Positions 58,543 to 64,000 of a stretch of DNA of 64,000 nucleotides are shown here, in pieces; within the stretch, counting starts at the first letter, position 1, and the number at the start of each line of letters is the position of its first letter. The translations under genes were made by a program, and so were the position numbers. Source of the stretch: Nitrospirota bacterium (GTDB lineage Bacteria; Nitrospirota; Thermodesulfovibrionia; Thermodesulfovibrionales; UBA6898); NCBI GenBank assembly GCA_021811105.1, contig JAJZPM010000011.1:1-64000 (forward strand). Reading direction: 5' to 3'. The notes beneath the pieces were generated by a model, which was not told the origin of the DNA, made no database searches, and worked only from the letters and a program-made list of their open reading frames with translations.

Positions 58543-58830
58543 ATGCTTTCAAAGATCCCTGTAAATCTTGATAAGTTGGCGAAGACAGATGTCGACAAAG
58601 CAGTCCTGAGGGCAGCAATAATCGCTGAGTTGGATGCGATAAATCTCTACGAACAAATGGCATATGTGACGACAAATAAAGATATCAGGAAAATCCTTCT
58701 GGACGTGGCGAAAGAGGAGAAGACGCATGTCGGGGAATTTCAGGCGCTGCTCTTAAGGGAGGACAGGCAGCAGGAAGAAGAATTAAACGAGGGTAAAAAA
58801 GAGGTAGAGGGTCTGCTGAAAAAGGAATGA
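58543..58830 (+). CDS. Encapsulated-ferritin-like protein (EncFtn family)
   Basis: MLSKIPVNLDKLAKTDVDKAVLRAAIIAELDAINLYEQMAYVTTNKDIRKILLDVAKEEKTHVGEFQALLLREDRQQEEELNEGKKEVEGLL; resembles the Flp domain of archaeal encapsulins from memory. Confidence 0.8.
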   Translation: MLSKIPVNLDKLAKTDVDKAVLRAAIIAELDAINLYEQMAYVTTNKDIRKILLDVAKEEKTHVGEFQALLLREDRQQEEELNEGKKEVEGLLKKE

Positions 58831-58912
58831 TCTCTATCCTGATGTTGCATAGACGCCGGACACCCGATACCGTTTCTCAGAAGAAAATCGGAAAATAGCT
58901 TATACTATAGCT

Positions 58913-59119
58913 ATGAAACCCAAAGCATCATTCTGTCTCCGTCGCATGCCTGACGGAGAGGTCATCGGACAGGTCATCGATGAACATGGTTTTGTCGTCG
59001 AGACGAGGAACTTCGGCAAGTTCTCCGTCGAAGAGTTCGAGAAGTGCTCGGCGGTCCTCAACCTGGCAATGCCGGACCTCCATCTACAGCCCATCGATGT
59101 GACTGTCTCTGATAATTAG
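58913..59119 (+). CDS. Small hypothetical protein (68 aa)
   Basis: MKPKASFCLRRMPDGEVIGQVIDEHGFVVETRNFGKFSVEEFEKCSAVLNLAMPDLHLQPIDVTVSDN; TATACT 6 nt upstream of ATG. Confidence 0.5.
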   Translation: MKPKASFCLRRMPDGEVIGQVIDEHGFVVETRNFGKFSVEEFEKCSAVLNLAMPDLHLQPIDVTVSDN

Positions 59120-59426
59120 TTTTCGTCCTTTGTCGCCAACGGATAGGGCCGGAAACTTATAGGTATCTACCTCGATCCGGTCTTTCCATTACGCTGCCGT
59201 AAATTCCCTGATCTGTTCCTCGGTCCCGTCCATCTTCAGATACTGCCTCGTGCCCCATTTCTTACCTGCAATGTGCCTGAGGGTGCTGCGACTAGCAGCA
59301 ATGACGGGTTGCAGGGCCGGTGCCGATTAAAATGATTTAATCCGCACTTAATCGTATTTTCATACAGGGTGGTTATAGTTTCTAAGTTAATAAACAAATT
59401 TGGCACTGAATAAAAGTAAAAAAAGC

Positions 59427-59720
59427 ATGAACTGGGACAGTAGACATCTATCGATCATTTTTATCGCGGCCCTTCTATACTCCGGGCTGTTTACCTCTTT
59501 CTATCATCACAATGATTTTTCACCTTACTCAGGCTGCAGCCTCTGTAAATTTGTTGGCGAAGTCTCCTTTGCGGACACCGCGGCGCCGCAGCAACCGGTT
59601 AAACCGTATTTCACCTCGCTCTATGCCTTTCCGGAGACTTCCCTACATATTTCCACAACATTCCCCATCGGGCTGATAGCCCGCGCGCCTCCCGCCTCCG
59701 CCCTCTCCGGGCAGATTTAA
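59427..59720 (+). CDS. Hypothetical secreted/membrane protein (DUF2946-like, uncertain)
   Basis: N-terminal hydrophobic segment HLSIIFIAALLYSGLFTSFYHHN, CSLC pair. Confidence 0.45.
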   Translation: MNWDSRHLSIIFIAALLYSGLFTSFYHHNDFSPYSGCSLCKFVGEVSFADTAAPQQPVKPYFTSLYAFPETSLHISTTFPIGLIARAPPASALSGQI

Positions 59721-59744
59721 GCATAAGTCCAATAAAGATGCAAC

Positions 59745-59773
59745 ACAGATTGGGGGCGTACGCCCCAATCTGT
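59745..59773. terminator. Strong inverted repeat upstream of haem protein gene
   Basis: ACAGATTGGGGGCGTACGCCCCAATCTGT followed by aaaaatc. Confidence 0.55.
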
Positions 59774-59850
59774 AAAAATCATGAAAAGGAGACATGCGTG
59801 AAAAATCGTAGTTTGCAGAAATTAAAAAAATATATCAGGAGGTTTCAGAA

Positions 59851-61677
59851 ATGAAGAAACTGTATATTATTTCGTTTCTCTTGATCCTGCTGGCGGCCGG
59901 GTACGGTACGGCCAACGCCGACGGCCATCGCGACCGGACGGCCCCAATAGTGACGGTATTTACGATACCTTCGACGTACGGTTCACTGACGGTACCGATA
60001 TCCGCATTCGCGGCAACGGACAACGTCGGCGTGACAGGGTACAAGGTGACCCAGACATCGACAAAACCGGGGGCAAGCGCCTCGGGTTGGACTCAAACTC
60101 CCACCGCGAGTTACACGTTCAGCTCGGCAGGAACGAAGACGTTGTATGCATGGGCTAAGGACGCGGCAGGCAACGTATCCGCGAGCAAGAGTGATACTGT
60201 TACTATTACTCTTAGCAGCGGCGGAGGGTCCGGCGGTACCGGCGGAAGCGCCTCGATATCCGGTGTGGCAGTGGACATAGTTACCGGCTCGGCCATTTCC
60301 GGGGCGGTTGTAAGCGACGGGACGAACAGCACGACGACAAGCAGCACAGGCGCCTATTCGTTAAGCGGAACGGCAGGCAACCACACCCTCAATATCTCAA
60401 AATCCGGCTATCTGACAACATCCCAGACTGCTGCCGTCGTGTCGGGTGCGACAACGACCGTGAACTGGGCATTGACAAAGTCTTATGGAAACCAGGCAAT
60501 TCCTGCTGCAGGCATGAGCTACGTGATCCTTGCATGGAACGACCTTGGAATGCATTGTGACCAGAACGACTATTCCTATTTCATGGTGCTTCCTCCATAC
60601 AACACGCTGCATGCGCAGGTATTCCGGCGCGGCGGTGAAGGTGCAAGCCTTATCACCAGCGGCGTCACCGTAAGCTATTCATTCCCGAAGAAGACAAATT
60701 CGGCTCTTCATACGAACTTCTGGGCCTACGCGCCGCAGTATGGATTTAGTGTTCCTACCAATGTCGGCATCAGCGGAACACCCCTTGCGGGGAACATGAC
60801 CCTTGATGCAAAAGGCCTGAGCTGGGAGGCGGTCGGTATCCCGATTACGCCGTATGATGACGATGGGACATGGGACCCTTACGGGACGGCTGTGATTACC
60901 GTGAAAGACAGTTCCGGCAATGTCCTCCAGAGCGTAAACGTCGTGGCGCCAGTTTCGACAGAGATGATGTGCAGCAACTGCCACGGCGACGGCACCGGAA
61001 ACCAGCAGGCGATGCAGCTCAGCATCCTGCAGGCCCATGATTCGCTCAACGGCACGACGTTGGCAGCTGACCAGGCCGTCGGCAAGGTCCATTCCTGCTC
61101 GGAGTGCCACTCCGACAATGCACTCGGCGCTCCCGGGAAGGCCGGTGTGGAGAGCCTGTCCCTGGCAATGCACAACTTCCACAAGGACAAGATGAACACC
61201 ACTCCGACGGCCGCGGCCACGACCCCCGGCTGCTATAACTGCCATCCCGGACCGAAGACCCAGTGCATGAGAGGAATCATGTTCAGGGCAGGCAAGACCT
61301 GTACCGACTGCCATGGCGACATGTACGGGATGACGACTTCACTCCAGAACGGGCGTCAGGCATGGCTGCAGGAGCCCCAGTGCGGAGGATGCCATGACGC
61401 CGCACATGCCGAAAACAGTAATACACTCTACCGCAACTCGGTGATAATGAATGCACCCGAGGGAATGAGCGGCAAGATTTACTGCGAGGCATGTCATAAC
61501 GGCACCCATGCGGAGTTGACTACTGCCAATCCGGCAGACCCGACGATTCCTCAGAAGTTCCAGGGTGATACTTACTGGATATGGAGTTGTACGGTTTGCC
61601 ACAGCAGCCAGTCTCAGCGGTCGATGCATAGCGGAAGCGGTACGACTACTTCCGGTGGATCTACCGGCGACAACTAG
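59851..61677 (+). CDS. Secreted 7-haem c-type cytochrome with Ig-like/carboxypeptidase-regulatory-like N-terminal modules
   Basis: Signal peptide; seven CXXCH motifs (CSNCH, CSECH, CYNCH, CTDCH, CGGCH, CEACH, CTVCH); AWNDLGMHCDQNDYSYFMVLPPYNTLHAQVFRRG block. Confidence 0.88.
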   Translation: MKKLYIISFLLILLAAGYGTANADGHRDRTAPIVTVFTIPSTYGSLTVPISAFAATDNVGVTGYKVTQTSTKPGASASGWTQTPTASYTFSSAGTKTLYAWAKDAAGNVSASKSDTVTITLSSGGGSGGTGGSASISGVAVDIVTGSAISGAVVSDGTNSTTTSSTGAYSLSGTAGNHTLNISKSGYLTTSQTAAVVSGATTTVNWALTKSYGNQAIPAAGMSYVILAWNDLGMHCDQNDYSYFMVLPPYNTLHAQVFRRGGEGASLITSGVTVSYSFPKKTNSALHTNFWAYAPQYGFSVPTNVGISGTPLAGNMTLDAKGLSWEAVGIPITPYDDDGTWDPYGTAVITVKDSSGNVLQSVNVVAPVSTEMMCSNCHGDGTGNQQAMQLSILQAHDSLNGTTLAADQAVGKVHSCSECHSDNALGAPGKAGVESLSLAMHNFHKDKMNTTPTAAATTPGCYNCHPGPKTQCMRGIMFRAGKTCTDCHGDMYGMTTSLQNGRQAWLQEPQCGGCHDAAHAENSNTLYRNSVIMNAPEGMSGKIYCEACHNGTHAELTTANPADPTIPQKFQGDTYWIWSCTVCHSSQSQRSMHSGSGTTTSGGSTGDN

Positions 61678-61785
61678 AAAAGATAGTCCATTGGCAGGAG
61701 GGCATTGTCCGCCCTCCTGCCGAAATTCCGTGATGATCAATATCTGATGAAAAAGGAAAAGACCGAAATGAAGGAGAGGTTATCA

Positions 61786-62187
61786 ATGAAGAAAATCTGT
61801 TCGTTATTTGTGATGCTGGCGGCAGCAGCGCTTTTATTTGCAGGGACCGGTTGCCGGTCGAAAGACAACGGAGGGCCCAAGGCACTCCTTGACAGGTATT
61901 TCTCTTCTGCTGTTAAACAGGATTATGCGGCCACGTATGACTGTTACTATGCCACGTACATGAAGAAGGTGAGCAAGGAAGACTATGTAAAGCACAGGAA
62001 AGAGGCATCGGTTTTACAGTCTTATCAAATTCTCGCCCTGAACCAGGAGGGTGACATCGCTGCACATGCAGAGGTGAAGCTGACGTTTGCCCCTTCGGAG
62101 AAATTGCACAGGCCGGTTCCTGTCTCTACGACTGTGAAGGAAGATCTGATCAAAGAGGGGGGGGAGTGGAAGATCAAGGTATGGTAA
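61786..62187 (+). CDS. Putative lipoprotein, DUF4878-like
   Basis: MKKICSLFVMLAAAALLFAGTGCRSKDNGG lipobox (AGTGC); LLDRYFSSAVKQDYAATYDCYYATY. Confidence 0.65.
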   Translation: MKKICSLFVMLAAAALLFAGTGCRSKDNGGPKALLDRYFSSAVKQDYAATYDCYYATYMKKVSKEDYVKHRKEASVLQSYQILALNQEGDIAAHAEVKLTFAPSEKLHRPVPVSTTVKEDLIKEGGEWKIKVW

Positions 62188-62459
62188 CGGATAGCCTTTT
62201 TGCGCGTTTGTGCTGCGGACAGGAGCGCCGAAAAAGTCTTGTAATGACGACATGATTATTTTTGTCTTTCACGTGGCCGCAGTTTCAAGTCGGGTATTTT
62301 TAAAAAAAAGGCAGGTTGGGTCTCTTATAGCTCTGTAAAAGGTGTCGCGACAAGACATTTTTCAGCGTTCCTGTCCGGCTATGTAAAGACTGGTTTGCAG
62401 TTGCAAAGCAAAGAGGCTGCAAAAGTTGTCCGGCGGTGGCTTTTATGTTAATGTAAGAT

Positions 62460-62915
62460 ATGTCCGCGAAGATCATATCCGTCAATATCAGCGATAAAAA
62501 AGGCATCAGAAAAAAGCCGGTCGAAGAGGTCGTCCTGAAGGCTGAATACGGCATCGAAGGCGATGCCCACGCATCTTCCGAATGGCACCGGCAGGTGAGT
62601 CTCCTGGCGCTTGAGAGCATCAACAAGATGCGGGAGATGGGGCTTGATGTGTCGCCGGGAGATTTCGCCGAAAATATCACCACGGAAGGGATCGACCTTG
62701 TCTCCCTGCCTGTCGGCACGAAGATGCAGATCGGCGACGAGGTCGTCGGCGAGGTGAGCCAGATAGGAAAGGAATGTCATACAAGGTGCGCGATCTATTA
62801 CCAGGCAGGCGACTGTGTGATGCCGAAAGAAGGGATATTCATCAGGGTCCTCCGCGGTGGGAAGGTGAGGGCAGGGGACAGTGTCAGCACTGACCGCTCC
62901 AGTCTGACATTATGA
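62460..62915 (+). CDS. MOSC domain protein
   Basis: SAKIISVNISDKKGIRKKPVEEVVLKAEYGIEGDAHASSEWHRQVSLLALESINKM...GDFAENITTEGIDL...GKECHTRCAIYYQAGDCVMPKEGIF. Confidence 0.92.
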   Translation: MSAKIISVNISDKKGIRKKPVEEVVLKAEYGIEGDAHASSEWHRQVSLLALESINKMREMGLDVSPGDFAENITTEGIDLVSLPVGTKMQIGDEVVGEVSQIGKECHTRCAIYYQAGDCVMPKEGIFIRVLRGGKVRAGDSVSTDRSSLTL

Positions 62916-63409
62916 TCACCGTAGCGGTCATTACCATCAGCGATAAGGGGTCCCGCGGGGAGCGCGAAGATCTCAGCGGTCCGGCGATCGGGGAGATGAT
63001 GTCGCGGATCGGCGCCAGGGTTGAGTTCAGCGTCATAATCCCGGACGAAAAGGAATTGATAAAAGAAAAGCTTATCGAGTACAGTAAGGGCGTGGACGTG
63101 ATATTGACGACAGGAGGGACCGGACTTTTCCCCCGCGATGTGACGCCCGATGCGACCCTGGAAGTGATCGACCGTGAGATACCCGGGATCGCAGAGGCGA
63201 TGAGACTGGAAGGCCTCAGGAAAACGAATAGGGCCATGCTTTCGCGGGCGGTGGCCGGAGTCAGGGGGACTGCGTTGATAGTGAACCTGCCGGGAAGCCC
63301 CAAGGCGGTTAAGGAGGGACTCGGAGCGATTGTCGAGGTCATCCCGCACGCTGTCGAAAAGATCAAGGGGAGCACTGAGGACTGCGGCCGGAGGGACCCT
63401 GTGCCATGA
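62912..63409 (+). CDS. MogA/MoaB family molybdenum cofactor biosynthesis protein
   Basis: VAVITISDKGSRGEREDLSGPAIGEMM...VDVILTTGGTGLFPRDVTPDATLEVIDREIPGIAEAMR. Confidence 0.94.
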   Translation: MITVAVITISDKGSRGEREDLSGPAIGEMMSRIGARVEFSVIIPDEKELIKEKLIEYSKGVDVILTTGGTGLFPRDVTPDATLEVIDREIPGIAEAMRLEGLRKTNRAMLSRAVAGVRGTALIVNLPGSPKAVKEGLGAIVEVIPHAVEKIKGSTEDCGRRDPVP

Positions 63410-64000
63410 TGAAGGAAGTCTCTTTTCCTCTCGCCTTTTTTGCGGGAGTATTGTCGTTTCTGTCTCCCTGTGTCCTTCCCCTTGTCCCTTCCTATGTTTC
63501 CTTTATCACCGGCATTTCCTTCGAGGACCTTCGCGAGGGGGCCGACAGGAAGAAGATACACTTTCTGACGATCACGAATTCACTCACCTTTATCGCCGGG
63601 TTCTCGACGGTCTTTATTGCACTCGGGGCCTCGTCTTCAGCCGTAGGGAAATTCTTCTTCGAATACCAGGACTGGATCAGGATCATCGGCGGGGCACTCG
63701 TCATATTTTTTGGGCTCTTTGTTTCGGGCGTGATCAGGATGGACTTCCTGACCAGGGAGAGGAAGTTTCATATGACCGGAAAGCCGGCCGGGTATATCGG
63801 CTCTTTCTTTGTCGGCATGACCTTCGCGGCCGCATGGACGCCCTGCATAGGGCCGATCCTCGGGACGATACTGCTCTATGCGAGTTCTCAGGGGTCTGCC
63901 GCATACGGGTTCAAGCTCCTTGCCGTATATTCCCTTGGTCTCGCCCTGCCGTTTTTCCTCTCGTCCCTGATGTTCAATACCTTTCTCAGTTACGTGGTAA
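63406..64000 (+). CDS. ccdA: Cytochrome c biogenesis protein CcdA (partial, runs off window)
   Basis: Manual translation MMKEVSFPLAFFAGVLSFLSPCVLPLVPSYVSFITGISFEDL...GMTFAAAWTPCIGPILGTILLYASS. Confidence 0.92.
   Translation, partial: MMKEVSFPLAFFAGVLSFLSPCVLPLVPSYVSFITGISFEDLREGADRKKIHFLTITNSLTFIAGFSTVFIALGASSSAVGKFFFEYQDWIRIIGGALVIFFGLFVSGVIRMDFLTRERKFHMTGKPAGYIGSFFVGMTFAAAWTPCIGPILGTILLYASSQGSAAYGFKLLAVYSLGLALPFFLSSLMFNTFLSYVV

Overview
64 kb bacterial chromosomal window with moderate-to-high GC. It is most like a Nitrospirota/Thermodesulfovibrionia-type or deltaproteobacterial-type anaerobe; this taxonomic guess is inference only. It contains: (i) a + strand O-antigen/polysaccharide cluster (flippase, methyltransferases, acyltransferase, GT2/GT4/GT9, ligase; ~0.15-10.96 kb). 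(ii) A decayed accessory segment (10.9-17.5 kb) with two carbamoyltransferase remnants, an MNT-type nucleotidyltransferase that has lost its HepT partner, an HEPN-MNT pair, two four-helix-bundle (23S IVS-type) proteins and a glycosyltransferase carrying two in-frame low-complexity insertions. (iii) A nucleotide-sugar block (WecA-like, manC, PMM/PGM, UDP-sugar dehydrogenase, galE). (iv) A PilZ protein and a 1845-aa secreted protein with 15 haem-binding motifs, Big_2-like repeats and a beta-helix. (v) tRNA-Val(CAC). (vi) A - strand LPS-core-type cluster (ugd, GT4s, PIG-L, polysaccharide deacetylase, GT2s, ligase, msbA). (vii) Housekeeping/stress genes (CYTH, HU, Usp, Ca/Na exchanger, bioF, SufR-like regulator divergent from a ferritin-like protein, two-part fumarase, metK, ahcY, EncFtn-like ferritin, a 7-haem cytochrome, MOSC, MogA, ccdA). 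The most unusual layer is intergenic. It includes a ~235-bp MITE-like element with imperfect TIRs and 4-bp target-site duplications (three clean copies), a nested dRS3-like palindrome, a second hairpin family, and many 'phrase' hairpins made of degenerate short words with complementary arms. Some of these elements extend into, or rewrite, coding regions.
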